Under the pieces are notes generated by a model. It was not told where the DNA came from. It ran no database searches and worked only from the letters and a program-made list of their open reading frames with translations. A stretch of DNA of 42,068 nucleotides from Streptacidiphilus melanogenes (lineage in GTDB: Bacteria > Actinomycetota > Actinomycetes > Streptomycetales > Streptomycetaceae). Position numbers and translations under genes: made by a program. Location of the stretch: NCBI RefSeq assembly GCF_000787835.1, contig NZ_BBPP01000015.1:120158-162225 (forward strand), written 5' to 3'. Below, piece by piece: positions 1-7,999 of the stretch (positions within the stretch are counted from its first letter, which is position 1; each line of letters starts with the position of its first letter).

Positions 1-95
1 CCTTCGCGCAGTCCGTTCCAGGCATCGGTGCCGGCGGCCTTCGCCACGGCCGTTCCCGCCGATGTCGCGAGCGCGATCAGCTCCGGTTCCAACAT
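1..95 (-). CDS. Start of an unidentified protein, cut by the window edge
   Basis: The minus strand opens with ATG at 93-95 after a G-rich stretch (GGGGGGG, 3 nt upstream) and stays open to the window edge, giving 31 residues that begin MLEPELIALATSAGTAVAKA and continue through GTDAW. No stop is seen, so the C-terminus lies outside the window. Short proteins starting MLEP-x-L-x-ALA...GTDAW are familiar from streptomycete genomes, but I know no function for them. The start, the G-rich ribosome binding site and G/C at most third codon positions are the only support. The 128 bp between this start and the next gene holds nothing I can identify. Confidence 0.6.
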   Translation of the reverse strand, partial: MLEPELIALATSAGTAVAKAAGTDAWNGLRE

Positions 96-223
96 GGTCC
101 CCCCCAGGGTCCGGCCGGTCATCCGTGGGCGGAATGCCGCACCCGCCCCCGGTTTCCCTGCAGCGTACTGCGGGCCCAGGGCCTCTGTGGGCGATTTGAC
201 TGACCGTCTGGTCGGCGAATCCG

Positions 224-691
224 TCAGCGGTCGCCCGACGGCCGGGCGAGGCGCTGGGCCAGCACCCGCCCGCGCGCGGCCTGCACCTCGGCGGCCTTCC
301 CGGCCGCGAAGCGGAGCAGGCCGAACGGCGCGGAGAGCTGCAATGTGTCCACGACGCGCGAGCCCGCGTCGTGCGCGTGGATCGCGAACCGGTAGCCCAT
401 CCGTACGCCGCCGGGACTCACCACGTCCCCGCTGACGGACCCCTCCTCCGGCAGCCCATCACGCTCGGCGTGCAGGCTGACCCGGATCAGGTTGTCGTGT
501 GTGATCAGCCCGAGAAAGCGGAAGCGTTCGACCGCCAGGTAGTGCGTGATCTCCTCTTCGCGCCGTACGTCCCGCACCTCGACCAGCAGCGGTGACAGCC
601 CGACGTAGTTCTCCGGCTCGGCCAGGTGCGCCAGCACCTCGACGGGCGCGGCGGGGACCTCGTAGGCACGGGTCAGTTCGGTGCTCGGCAC
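224..691 (-). CDS. SRPBCC-superfamily protein (polyketide cyclase/dehydrase type)
   Basis: A 155-residue protein with the usual size and layout of the START-like SRPBCC fold. It has an N-terminal beta-strand and helix of the type 'TRAYEVPAAPVEVLAHLAEPENY', a central run of alternating strands, and a C-terminal long helix 'LRFAAGKAAEVQAARGRVLAQRLA'. Family members bind small hydrophobic ligands in a cavity, and some act in polyketide or lipid metabolism; no catalytic residue can be assigned here. I chose the GTG at 689-691 because GGAGGAG lies six bases upstream (698-704). ATG codons further upstream (704-706, 734-736) lack such a site. It is probably a single gene, as the next gene upstream, Uma2, is on the same strand about 80 bp away. 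The substrate is unknown. Confidence 0.75.
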   Translation of the reverse strand: MPSTELTRAYEVPAAPVEVLAHLAEPENYVGLSPLLVEVRDVRREEEITHYLAVERFRFLGLITHDNLIRVSLHAERDGLPEEGSVSGDVVSPGGVRMGYRFAIHAHDAGSRVVDTLQLSAPFGLLRFAAGKAAEVQAARGRVLAQRLARPSGDR

Positions 692-772
692 GTTCGTCTC
701 CTCCATCGGGCGCGGACCCCTGGATGCTCCCAGCACCGCCGCCCGGCGGCCAGTGGCCGGCCCCCAGCCGCG

Positions 773-1324
773 TCAGTAGCTGATGAGCCGAGCGGTGTCG
801 AGTGCGAAGTCGAAGGGGGCGGGAACGTGGATCGTCTGGCCGAAGTCGGCGTCCTCCCGCATGCGGTAGCGGCCCCCGTCGATCTCCTGGAACAAGGTGA
901 CGGTCTCCTGCCTGGCGTCCACGATGAGGTAGAGCGGGATTCCCATGTCGGGGTAGTCCCTCAGCTTTCCCGTCCAGTCGTTCTCCGGGTTCGTGGGGGA
1001 GACGACCTCTACGGCGATCAGCGCGAGCTCCGCGGGTGTGGTGCTCCGTCCGGTCGTCATCGCGTCGTCCGGGAGGCAGGTCAGATCGGGGTTCCGCAGC
1101 TTCGCGACCTGGGGTGAGTACAGGTCGGTGTTGTTAGAGAACAGGTACCCCTCGGGCGCGAACCGCTCGAACTGGCGCTGGATCACCGCGAGGTTCCGCT
1201 GATGGATGTCGGTGGAGGATGCCTGCATGACGATGGTGTCGCCGGAGAACTCGACTTTCCAGTCGGAGGGGATCTGGCGGCGGACTTCCTCGATCATCTC
1301 GAGATGCTTGGGGTCGATGCTCAC
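773..1324 (-). CDS. Uma2-family (DUF820) putative restriction-fold endonuclease
   Basis: A 183-residue protein matching the Uma2/DUF820 family, which has a PD-(D/E)XK nuclease-like fold. Visible family signatures are 'NPDLTCLPDD' (the acidic D of the PD motif), 'IAVEVVSPTNPENDW' (the E-x-V-S-P stretch) and 'KLRDYPDMGIPLYLIVD' (Lys-x-x-x-Tyr followed by the core strand). The start is GTG, with GAGGAGGGA about 8 nt upstream. Uma2 genes are very numerous in cyanobacteria and actinobacteria and their biological role is unsettled, so 'endonuclease' is a fold-based label. There is no partner gene here suggesting a restriction system. Confidence 0.85.
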   Translation of the reverse strand: MSIDPKHLEMIEEVRRQIPSDWKVEFSGDTIVMQASSTDIHQRNLAVIQRQFERFAPEGYLFSNNTDLYSPQVAKLRNPDLTCLPDDAMTTGRSTTPAELALIAVEVVSPTNPENDWTGKLRDYPDMGIPLYLIVDARQETVTLFQEIDGGRYRMREDADFGQTIHVPAPFDFALDTARLISY

Positions 1325-1378
1325 CAGGTCCCTCCTCGGGTGCCCGCTCAGCCTATCCGCTCGGACCTGCGAGATCGG

Positions 1379-2173
1379 TCAGGGGCGCGGTACCTCCGCC
1401 GGGCCCGGGTCTGTGAGCCGGAGCATCCCCGCGCGCACCCGCCTGCCGCCGTCCACCAGCAGGTCCGCGCCCGTCACCCAGGCTGCCTCGTCGGAGAGGA
1501 GCCAGCAGACCGCGCGGGCCACGTCCTCCGGTTCGCCGAGGCGCCGCAGCGGGGTGTCCGCGGCGAGGGCGGGCTCGTCGCGTTCCCACCAGAAGCGCGC
1601 CAGCTCGGTGCGGACCAGGCCCGGGGAGACGGCGTTCACGCGGACGCCCGGGGCCAGTTCGGCGGCCAGGTGCTTCGTCAGCTGCAGCAGGGCGGCCTTG
1701 CTGGTCTCGTAGGCCGCGAGCCCTGGGCCGACGCCGTGGACGCCCTCCGTCACCACGGTGACGACGGAGCCGCCGTGGTCGCGCATCCAGCCCTCCCATG
1801 CCGCGCGCACCAGCGCCAGGGGGCCGTGCACGTTGACCGCGAAGGTGTCACGCCACGCCTGGGGGTCGCCGGTCACCGCCGGGCCGAGCGGCCGGTTGGC
1901 GCCCGCGTTGCAGACGACGTGGTCGAGCCGCCCGAAGGTCTCCAGCGCGAGCCCGGCCCAGCGTCGGACGTCCACCTCGTCGCCCGCGTCCCCGGCCGCG
2001 GCGATCAGGCGCCCCGGGGCCGGGCCGAGCGAGGTCAGCGCCTGTGACAGGCCCTCCCGGCCGCGCGCGCCGATCAGCACCGACGCCCCGGCGGCCAGCA
2101 GCTCCCGTGCGACCGCCAGTCCGATTCCGCGCGAGCCGCCGGTGACCACGGCCGCCGTCCCCTCCATCCGCAT
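1379..2173 (-). CDS. Short-chain dehydrogenase/reductase (SDR)
   Basis: A 264-residue classical SDR. It has the N-terminal cofactor motif TGGSRGIG (TGxxxGxG), 'CNAGANRPLG' (NAG motif), catalytic Ser in 'VTVVTEGVHGVG' (weak) and 'YETSKAALLQLTKHLA' carrying the Tyr-x-x-x-Lys pair, followed by 'VRVNAVSPGLVRT' and a C-terminal 'VTGADLLVDGG'. It is expected to use NAD(P)H for oxidation or reduction of an alcohol/carbonyl; the substrate is unknown. The usual Ser before the YxxxK is replaced locally by Thr/Glu-rich sequence, so the exact catalytic Ser is uncertain. The ATG at 2171-2173 was chosen because the reading frame upstream of it loses family similarity; a second ATG lies at 2165-2167. It is divergent from the cytochrome P450, so the two may share a regulatory region and a pathway. 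Confidence 0.85.
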   Translation of the reverse strand: MRMEGTAAVVTGGSRGIGLAVARELLAAGASVLIGARGREGLSQALTSLGPAPGRLIAAAGDAGDEVDVRRWAGLALETFGRLDHVVCNAGANRPLGPAVTGDPQAWRDTFAVNVHGPLALVRAAWEGWMRDHGGSVVTVVTEGVHGVGPGLAAYETSKAALLQLTKHLAAELAPGVRVNAVSPGLVRTELARFWWERDEPALAADTPLRRLGEPEDVARAVCWLLSDEAAWVTGADLLVDGGRRVRAGMLRLTDPGPAEVPRP

Positions 2174-2238
2174 GAGCGGAATCGTCCGCCCGTGCGGCGG
2201 CTTGGTCCAGAGCCGTGCACGTCCAACTGAGCCGAGAG

Positions 2239-2256
2239 TTGACTGTCCGTCGACAG
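2239..2256. promoter_or_regulatory. Candidate control site between the SDR and P450 genes
   Basis: TTGACT (2239-2244) overlaps an inverted repeat CTGTC-CGTC-GACAG (2243-2256) in the 163-bp divergent gap. The TTGACT could be a -35 box for the P450, but no good -10 box sits 17-18 bp downstream, so this is only a candidate operator or promoter element. Confidence 0.25.
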
Positions 2257-2336
2257 CACTGACCCGGCAGACTGGTGGCACCTGATCACGACAGGCACGG
2301 CCGGCCCACAGGAGGGCCGCGGATGGGGGGAACCGG

Positions 2337-3575
2337 ATGACCACCGCCGAGTACGAGACGCCGCTCGTCAACGACCCGACGTTCAAGGCCGAGGCGCACG
2401 CGCGCTATGTGGGCCTGCGCGACCGCGGGCCGATCCAGCGGGTGGCGCAGCCCAGCGGGCTGGACCTCTTCCTGGTCCTCGACCACGAGCTCGCCCGCGT
2501 CGCGCTCACCCACCCCGACCTGCTGAAGGATCCGGAGGTCGGCCGGGAGGCGCTCGACGCCGCGGGCGTCCTCTCCTACCAGGGGCGCGGTCAGGGGCTG
2601 GGCGCCAACATGCTGATGGCTGACCCGCCGGACCACGCCCGGCTGCGCGGCCCCGTCGCCCGCTCCTTCACGCCGCGCCGTGTCGAGGCGTTGCGGCCGC
2701 GCATCCAGCAGATCGCGGACGAGCTGATCGACGCCGTCGAGGCGAAGGCTGCCGCGGGTGAACCGATCGACCTCGTCGAGGACTTCACCGCGCCGCTGCC
2801 GGTCATGGTCATCTGCGAGCTGCTGGGCGTCCCGCTGGACGCGCGGGAGGACTTCCGCCGCTGGACCCTGGCCGCCGTGTCCGGCGGCTCGGCGACGCCC
2901 TCCGCCGACCAGCAGCAGGGCATGCTCGCCCTGAACCGGTACTTCATCGAGCTGATCGCGGCCAAGCAGGCCCGGGCCGACCCGGGCGACGACCTCCTCG
3001 CCGCGCTGATCCGCCTCAACCGCGAGGACGAGGACGCGCTCAACGAGGACGAACTGCTCGGCACGGCCGTCATCCTCCTCGTCGCCGGACACGAGACCAC
3101 GGTGAACCTGCTGGGAAACGCGACGGCCGCGCTGCTCGACCACCCCGAGCAGGCCGCGCTCCTGCGGGAGCGGCCCGAGCTGCTGTCCGGCGCGGTGGAG
3201 GAGTTCCTCCGCTTCGACGCCCCCGTCGACCAGACCCCGCTGCGCTTCGCCTCGCGGGACGTGGAGCTGGGCGGTGTCCTCATCCCCAAGGGCAGCGCGG
3301 TCACCGTCTCCCTGGCCGCGGTCGGCCGGGACCCGTCCACGCACGGCAACCCGGGCGAGCTCGACGTCACCCGCACGGACGGCCGCCACCTCTCCTTCGG
3401 GCACGGCATCCACTACTGCGTCGGCGCGCCGCTGGCCCGCCTGGAGGGCGTGGTCGCGCTCGGCACACTGCTGCGCAGGCTGCCGGGCCTGCGGCTGATG
3501 GGGGAGTACGCCGATCTGACCTGGACCACGGGCGGGATCATGCACGGTCCGCTGGAGCTGCCGGTGACGGCGTGA
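2337..3575 (+). CDS. Cytochrome P450 (bacterial class I, CYP107-like)
   Basis: A 412-residue soluble P450 of normal bacterial length. All three hallmark motifs are present: the I-helix oxygen-binding AGHETT (residues 250-255), the K-helix ExxR as EFLR (289-292), and the haem loop FGHGIHYCVG with the proximal Cys361. It should hydroxylate or otherwise oxidise a small molecule using electrons from a ferredoxin and reductase; neither is encoded next to it. N-terminal 'NDPTFKAEAHARYVGLRDRGPIQRV' resembles the CYP107 group, which often acts on macrolides or steroids, but substrate cannot be predicted. The ATG at 2337 follows a G-rich ribosome site. The divergent SDR is a plausible partner. The gene ends against the amine oxidase pseudogene with a large inverted repeat between them. 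Confidence 0.95.
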   Translation: MTTAEYETPLVNDPTFKAEAHARYVGLRDRGPIQRVAQPSGLDLFLVLDHELARVALTHPDLLKDPEVGREALDAAGVLSYQGRGQGLGANMLMADPPDHARLRGPVARSFTPRRVEALRPRIQQIADELIDAVEAKAAAGEPIDLVEDFTAPLPVMVICELLGVPLDAREDFRRWTLAAVSGGSATPSADQQQGMLALNRYFIELIAAKQARADPGDDLLAALIRLNREDEDALNEDELLGTAVILLVAGHETTVNLLGNATAALLDHPEQAALLRERPELLSGAVEEFLRFDAPVDQTPLRFASRDVELGGVLIPKGSAVTVSLAAVGRDPSTHGNPGELDVTRTDGRHLSFGHGIHYCVGAPLARLEGVVALGTLLRRLPGLRLMGEYADLTWTTGGIMHGPLELPVTA

Positions 3576-3578
3576 GGT

Positions 3579-3674
3579 CAGGGGCGCGGGACTTGCGTGG
3601 GCCCCCTGCGCGGATGAAGCTCGTCGAGGAGCGTCCGCCCAGGGTGGTTTCCCGCGCAGTTCCCCGCGCCCCTG
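3579..3674. terminator. Large imperfect inverted repeat, bidirectional terminator or dispersed repeat
   Basis: The convergent gap between the P450 and the amine oxidase holds two arms: CAGGGGCGCGGGACTTGCG at 3579 and, on the other strand, CAGGGGCGCGGGGAACTGCG ending at 3674. They pair over about 20 bp with few mismatches around a loop of roughly 50 nt. The arm sequence resembles a motif I know as common between genes in Streptomyces genomes, so it may be both a terminator and a copy of a dispersed repeat. There is no U-tract, as usual in this group. Confidence 0.6.
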
Positions 3675-3684
3675 GTCCGCGGGT

Positions 3685-5360
3685 CTAGATCTGACCGGCG
3701 ATCTCGGCCGCGACCCGTTCCCCGGACGCGACCGCCGCGTTCAGCGTCGCGTTGTCCACGTCGGTGTGCTCGCCCGCGAAGTGGACGCGGCCCTCCTGGA
3801 CCGCCTCGTAGCCGGCGAAGGCCGTGTACTGGCCGACCTCGTAGTAGTGGTAGGCGCCCTTGTGCCACGGGTCCAGCGACCAGTGGTCCTCGTACGCGAG
3901 CCCGTTGTACGCCGCCGTGGTCCCGGGGAAGACCTGCTCGATCTGTGACAGGAAGGCGCTCACGTCCGCCGCCGGGGCGGGGCCGTGGGCTGCTCCGGTG
4001 AGGCCGGTGCGGGCCCGGTCGCCGCCGGGGAAGTTGACCAGCAGGGCGGGGCCGCCCTTCGCGCCGAGCTGGACGGAGCCGTCCCACGCGGTCTGGTAGC
4101 CGCTCGGCGCGGTGTTGCTGACACCGTTATAGCCCAGGGAGGGCCAGGTCTTCGTGGTCACCTGGTGACCAGCTTCGCGTTCTGGCCCATGCCCTGCTGC
4201 TGGATGGCCTGCAGCTTCAGCGCGCTCAGCCCGGCCCGGGTGAGGTCCACGTCCCGGAGCGTGCTGAACGGCAGGGCCAGGACCAGGTGGTCGGCCTGGA
4301 CGGTGGTCGTCGTGCCGCCGCACTGGAACGTGCAGGCGTAGCTGCCGTCGCTGTTCCGCACCACCGCCACGAGCTGGTAGCCCTGTTGCACGGTTCCGGC
4401 GGGAAGTTGGCCGATCATGCCGCTGACCAACTGGTCGTTGCCGCCGACCAGGTGGTACTTCTCGTCGAAGCCAGGGCCGCCGTCGAAGGTCGAGGAGTTG
4501 CCCAGGAAGCCGATCATGCCGATCGCCGAGGACTGTGCGGGGTCGCCGCCGGCCTGGAGCTGGATCGACTGGATCAGTTGGCTCAGGGCGGAGCCCGAGG
4601 GCAGGCCGATCTGGGTCAGGTAGTCCAGGCAGGAGAGCTGGTCCAGTTGCTTCGCCGTGGCGTTGCAGCTGTTCCAGCGCGGGGTGCCCATCGCGGCGTA
4701 GGAGGCCGCGAAGGCGTTGTACGCCTCGGCGACCCAGTCGCTCTGCTGCTGCGGACCGTCGTAGCGGGCGCCGTTGATCCAGCCCGCGTAGGTGCCCGAG
4801 TTGAGCGAACCGCCGTTCGCGTACTCGGTCTTCAGGCCGAAGGACTTGGCCAGAGCCAGCACGGAGGTGTCGGTGGAGCTGATGAACGAACCGCCGTGCT
4901 CGCTGACCGTGCCGCCCGCGAAGAAGCCGCGCAACGTCCAGCAGCGGCCGCCCACATGGGTGGTGTCGGCCTCGTAGACGGTCGAGGCGACGGGTGCCCC
5001 GCCGGTCCACAGCCGGTGCGCGCAGCGCAGTCCGGCCAGGCCCGCGCCGACGATGACGACGCGCGGCGCGGTGGCCGGATTCACGGCCGCCCCGGCGGTC
5101 CCGGCCACGGGGGCGGCCGCCGCCCGGCTCGCGCCGGCCAGGGCCGCCCCGGCGAGGCCGACGGCGGTGGCCGCGCCTGCCGCCGCCAGCAGTTGACGCC
5201 TGTTCAGTTCCCGTTCGGCACGTGCGGCACGCTCGCCCGCGACCTCGGTGACGGGCATACCGCGCCGACGGGCCTCGCCCTCGAGCGAGAAGGCGAGACC
5301 GAGTCCGTCGGGGTGGCCGGTGCGGGTGGTGGTGCTCGATCTGGCAGGTTCCCGGTCCAT
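3685..5360 (-). pseudogene. Tat-exported flavin monoamine oxidase, frameshifted
   Basis: Two overlapping minus-strand frames together make one flavin amine oxidase (about 556 residues if repaired). The first half (ATG at 5358-5360, stop at 4158-4160) has a Tat signal 'ELNRRQLLAAAGAATAVGLAG' (Arg54-Arg55), the FAD motif 'VVIVGAGLAGLRCAHRL' and 'GGRCWTLRGFFAGGTV', and runs to 'GQNAKLVTR'. The second half, in another frame, continues 'VTTKTWPSLGYNG' to the C-terminal FAD motif 'VHFAGEHTDVDNATLNAAVASGERVA'. The break lies exactly at an inverted repeat (4156-4170); leaving out five bases there (GTCAC) restores 'KLQVTTKTW', as expected for the family. Intact homologues oxidise amines to aldehydes, releasing ammonia and H2O2. 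The promoter carries the same operator as the neighbouring amidohydrolase operon. A sequencing error cannot be excluded, in which case the gene is intact. Confidence 0.85.
4156..4170. repeat. Perfect 7-bp inverted repeat at the amine oxidase frameshift
   Basis: GGTCACC-T-GGTGACC has perfect arms around one base and coincides with the junction of the two amine oxidase frames. The arrangement is what a quasi-palindrome-templated insertion, or a hairpin-caused sequencing error, would leave behind. Confidence 0.8.
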
Positions 5361-5407
5361 GACGAAGAACCCCTCTCTGGGGGATCGATCGAACAGTGAT
5401 GTCCGGG

Positions 5408-5448
5408 AGTGAAGCGCTGGCGCAACGTTGTTGTCAACGGTGTTGCGC
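5408..5448 (-). promoter_or_regulatory. Amine oxidase promoter with 29-bp TetR operator
   Basis: On the minus strand a -35 box TTGACA (5432-5437), an 18-bp spacer and a -10 box TTCACT (5408-5413) lie about 50 bp before the amine oxidase start. The -35 box sits inside a 29-bp near-palindrome (5420-5448) with outer arms GCGCAAC and GTTGCGC. Read on the minus strand this site differs from the one at 6227-6255 at only two of 29 positions. The operator overlaps the last codons and stop of tetR. Confidence 0.85.
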
Positions 5449-6192
5449 TCGCAGTTCCCCGACCCGTCGTTCGATCGCCGTGATCAGCGCCTCGACCCGG
5501 ACCCGGTACACCGCGTCCTGGGTGACTCCCGCCAACTCCTCCGCGGCGGCCGTGATCTGCGGGAACGCCTGCGGATCCACCAGCCGGTACTCGCGGTTCC
5601 AGGCCGACTCGTCCGCCGCCCGTGCCTCCTTCGAGAAGAGCAGGTAGGCGGCGCGCTGGCCGACCAGGGCCAGCAGGGAGTCGCCGACCATGCGGTAGTG
5701 GACGGCGGCCTCCGCGCCGTGCAGGCCGGCCTCGGTCACGGCGCCCAGGATCAGCTCGACGACGCGGAACTCGTTGGCGCGGCGGGTCGTCCGGCTGGCC
5801 ATCGCGGAGGCGACCGCCGGGTACTTGAGCGCGACCGCGAGCGAGCCGTCCGCCAGTGCGCGGATGCGGTCCTGCCAGCCCAGGCCGGGCGGGACGCTGT
5901 CCAGGACCTCGCCGAGGGTACGGTCGGCGACCTCCAGCAGCAGCTCGTCCTTGTCGCGGAAGTGCCGGTAGACGGCGGTGGGGTCGGCGCCGAGCTCCTC
6001 GCCGAGGCGGCGGACGGTGAAGGCGTCCGCGCTGCCGCGCGCGGCGATGCGCAGGCTGGCCTGGACGATCGCCTCGGGGGTCAGCTGGCTGCCCGAGCGC
6101 TTGCTGCGGCCGCGCGGGGCGGGAGCCGTGGTGGTCGGCTTCGAGGCGTGGTTCGACGCTGGGGAGGCTTGGTTCGACGCTGGATTCGACAT
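5434..6192 (-). CDS. TetR-family regulator of cassette 1 and the amine oxidase
   Basis: A 252-residue TetR repressor. A Ser/Pro/Thr-rich tail of about 35 residues precedes the DNA-binding domain 'LTPEAIVQASLRIAARGS', with the recognition helix in 'VRRLGEELGADPTAVYRHFRDKDELL'. The C-terminal ligand-binding part is of the TetR_C type often paired with 'DPTAVYRHFRDKDEL' regulators. It is close in sequence to the second-cassette regulator at 16148-16948. Two near-identical 29-bp palindromes, one at its own divergent promoter and one overlapping its own stop codon, are the obvious binding sites. It therefore likely represses itself, the amidohydrolase operon and the amine oxidase. A TACACT -10 box sits about 9 nt before the ATG and no ribosome site is visible, so the mRNA may be nearly leaderless. 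Confidence 0.9.
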   Translation of the reverse strand: MSNPASNQASPASNHASKPTTTAPAPRGRSKRSGSQLTPEAIVQASLRIAARGSADAFTVRRLGEELGADPTAVYRHFRDKDELLLEVADRTLGEVLDSVPPGLGWQDRIRALADGSLAVALKYPAVASAMASRTTRRANEFRVVELILGAVTEAGLHGAEAAVHYRMVGDSLLALVGQRAAYLLFSKEARAADESAWNREYRLVDPQAFPQITAAAEELAGVTQDAVYRVRVEALITAIERRVGELRAQHR

Positions 6193-6226
6193 GGTGCGGT
6201 CAGTGTAACGATGCGGCCCGAGCTGC

Positions 6227-6266
6227 GCGCAACACTGTTGACAACAGCGTTGCGCCGCGCTTCACT
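6227..6266 (+). promoter_or_regulatory. Cassette 1 promoter with 29-bp TetR operator
   Basis: A 29-bp near-perfect palindrome (6227-6255; arms GCGCAAC and GTTGCGC, inner TGTTG/CAACA, three unmatched positions counting the centre) covers the -35 box TTGACA (6238-6243). A 17-bp spacer leads to TTCACT (6261-6266). The layout is the same as at the amine oxidase promoter, and TTCACT follows the operator in both. Repression by blocking the -35 box is the natural reading. On the opposite strand the site also covers the likely -35 region of tetR. Confidence 0.88.
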
Positions 6267-6298
6267 CCTCCTCACCATCACTCGGGGAGGAATCGCCG

Positions 6299-7999
6299 AT
6301 GGCGTCCCATGGATCGTCAGAAATCCCTGCTCAGCTGCTCTTTCGCGGTGGCAGGGTGTTCACCGCGACCGGCGCGGAGCCCGCCGGACCCGTCGAGGCC
6401 GCCGTCGTCGTCCGCGACGGCCGGATCGCGGCCGTCGGGCCGGAGGCCGAGCTGCGCCCCCTGCTCGGCCCGGCCACCGAGGTCGTCGACCTCGACGGCG
6501 GGCTGCTCGCCCCCGGCTTCCAGGACGCCCACGTCCACCCGACCGTCGCCGGGGTCCAGATGCTCCGCTGCGACCTGTCGGGGCAGCGCAGCATCGACGG
6601 CTACCTCGCCGCCGTCGCCGCCTACGCCGCCGCGCACCCCGAGGCCGCCTGGATCCGCGGCGGGGGCTGGTCCATGGACGTCTTCCCGGACGGCATCCCG
6701 ACCCGCGCCATGCTCGACTCGGTCGTCCCCGACCGGCCGGTGCTGCTCACCAACCGCGACGGCCACGGCGCCTGGGTCAACTCCCGGGCCCTGCAGCTCG
6801 CGGGCGTCGGACGGCACACCCCGGACCCGGCGGACGGCCGGATCGAGCGCGAGGCCGACGGCACGCCCGTCGGGATGCTCCAGGAAGGCGCGATGAACCT
6901 GGTCGGCGACCTGGTCCCGGTGGCCACGGCCGAGGAGGCCCGCGCGGGCCTGGAGGTCGCCCAGCGCCACCTGTTCTCGCTCGGGGTCACCGCCTGGCAG
7001 GACGCGATGATCGGCGCCTTCCCCGGCAACCCGGACAACTTCGCCGTCTACGTCGACGCCGCCCGCGCGGGCACGCTCAAGGCCCGTGTCGTCGGCGCGC
7101 TGTGGTGGGACCGCGAGCGCGGCATCGAGCAGATCCCCGACCTCGTGGAACGCCGCCTCCACGGCCGGGTCGGCCGGTTCAACGCCACCACCGTCAAGAT
7201 CATGCAGGACGGCATCGCGGAGAACTTCACCGCGAGCCTGCTCGCCCCCTACCTGGACGGCTGCGGCTGTGCCACCGCCAACTCGGGCCTCAGCTTCGTG
7301 CCGCCGCAGGTGCTGCAGGCCGCCGTCACCGAACTGGACGCGCTCGGCTTCCAGTTGCACTTCCACGCGCTCGGCGACCGGGCCGTCCGCGAGGTGCTGG
7401 ACGCGCTCACGACCGCCCGCGACCGGAACGGCGCGAACGACAACCGCCACCACCTCGCCCACCTCCAGCTCGTCCACCCCGACGACGTCAAGCGCTTCGC
7501 CGAGGTCGGCGCCGCGGCCAACATCCAGGCGCTGTGGGCCGCGCACGAGCCGCAGATGGACGAGCTGACCATCCCCTTCCTCGGCCCCGAACGCGCCGCA
7601 CTGCAGTACCCGTTCGGGGATCTGGCGCGCGCCGGCGCGCGGCTGGTCGCGGGCAGCGACTGGTCCGTGAGCAGCCCCAACCCGCTCTGGGGCATCCATG
7701 TCGCCGTCAACCGCGCCGTGCCGACCGAGGCCCCCAACGCCGCCGCGGACCGCCGGCCGCGGCGGCCCTTCCTCCCCGAGCAGGCGCTCAGCCTCGCCCA
7801 GGCCTTGACCGCCTACACGGCCGGCAGCGCCTGGGTGAACCACCTGGACCAGGAGACCGGCACGGTCGAGCCCGGCAAGTGCGCGGACCTGGTCGTGCTC
7901 GACCGCGACCCCTTCGCCGGGCCGCCCGAGGAGATCGGCGCCACCCGCGTCCGGATGACCTTCGTCGACGGCATCCCGGTGCACGTCGCCGACCACTGA
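6299..7999 (+). CDS. YtcJ/NfdA-like amidohydrolase of cassette 1
   Basis: A 566-residue cytoplasmic member of the amidohydrolase superfamily (Amidohydro_3, YtcJ-like). The metal-binding set is complete: HxH at 78/80 ('QDAHVHP'), a likely carboxylated Lys300 ('TVKIMQDG'), His354/356 ('LHFHALGDRA'), His388 ('RHHLAHLQ') and Asp454 ('AGSDWSVS'). A Cys-Gly-Cys ('DGCGCAT', near 321-324) is shared with its paralogue in cassette 2. The best-known characterised relative of this group is N-substituted formamide deformylase, which splits formamides into amine and formate; that substrate class is only a hypothesis here. The ATG at 6299 has GGGGAGG 8 nt upstream. It is the first gene of a six-gene operon with a peptide/amide-type importer, so the substrate is probably imported and hydrolysed inside. 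Confidence 0.92.
   Translation: MASHGSSEIPAQLLFRGGRVFTATGAEPAGPVEAAVVVRDGRIAAVGPEAELRPLLGPATEVVDLDGGLLAPGFQDAHVHPTVAGVQMLRCDLSGQRSIDGYLAAVAAYAAAHPEAAWIRGGGWSMDVFPDGIPTRAMLDSVVPDRPVLLTNRDGHGAWVNSRALQLAGVGRHTPDPADGRIEREADGTPVGMLQEGAMNLVGDLVPVATAEEARAGLEVAQRHLFSLGVTAWQDAMIGAFPGNPDNFAVYVDAARAGTLKARVVGALWWDRERGIEQIPDLVERRLHGRVGRFNATTVKIMQDGIAENFTASLLAPYLDGCGCATANSGLSFVPPQVLQAAVTELDALGFQLHFHALGDRAVREVLDALTTARDRNGANDNRHHLAHLQLVHPDDVKRFAEVGAAANIQALWAAHEPQMDELTIPFLGPERAALQYPFGDLARAGARLVAGSDWSVSSPNPLWGIHVAVNRAVPTEAPNAAADRRPRRPFLPEQALSLAQALTAYTAGSAWVNHLDQETGTVEPGKCADLVVLDRDPFAGPPEEIGATRVRMTFVDGIPVHVADH

Noticed and set aside
3685-5010. Programmed frameshift producing the full amine oxidase
   Set aside because: No slippery heptamer is visible at the junction. 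The first frame ends at a TGA inside a perfect palindrome, which fits an insertion mutation or sequencing error better.
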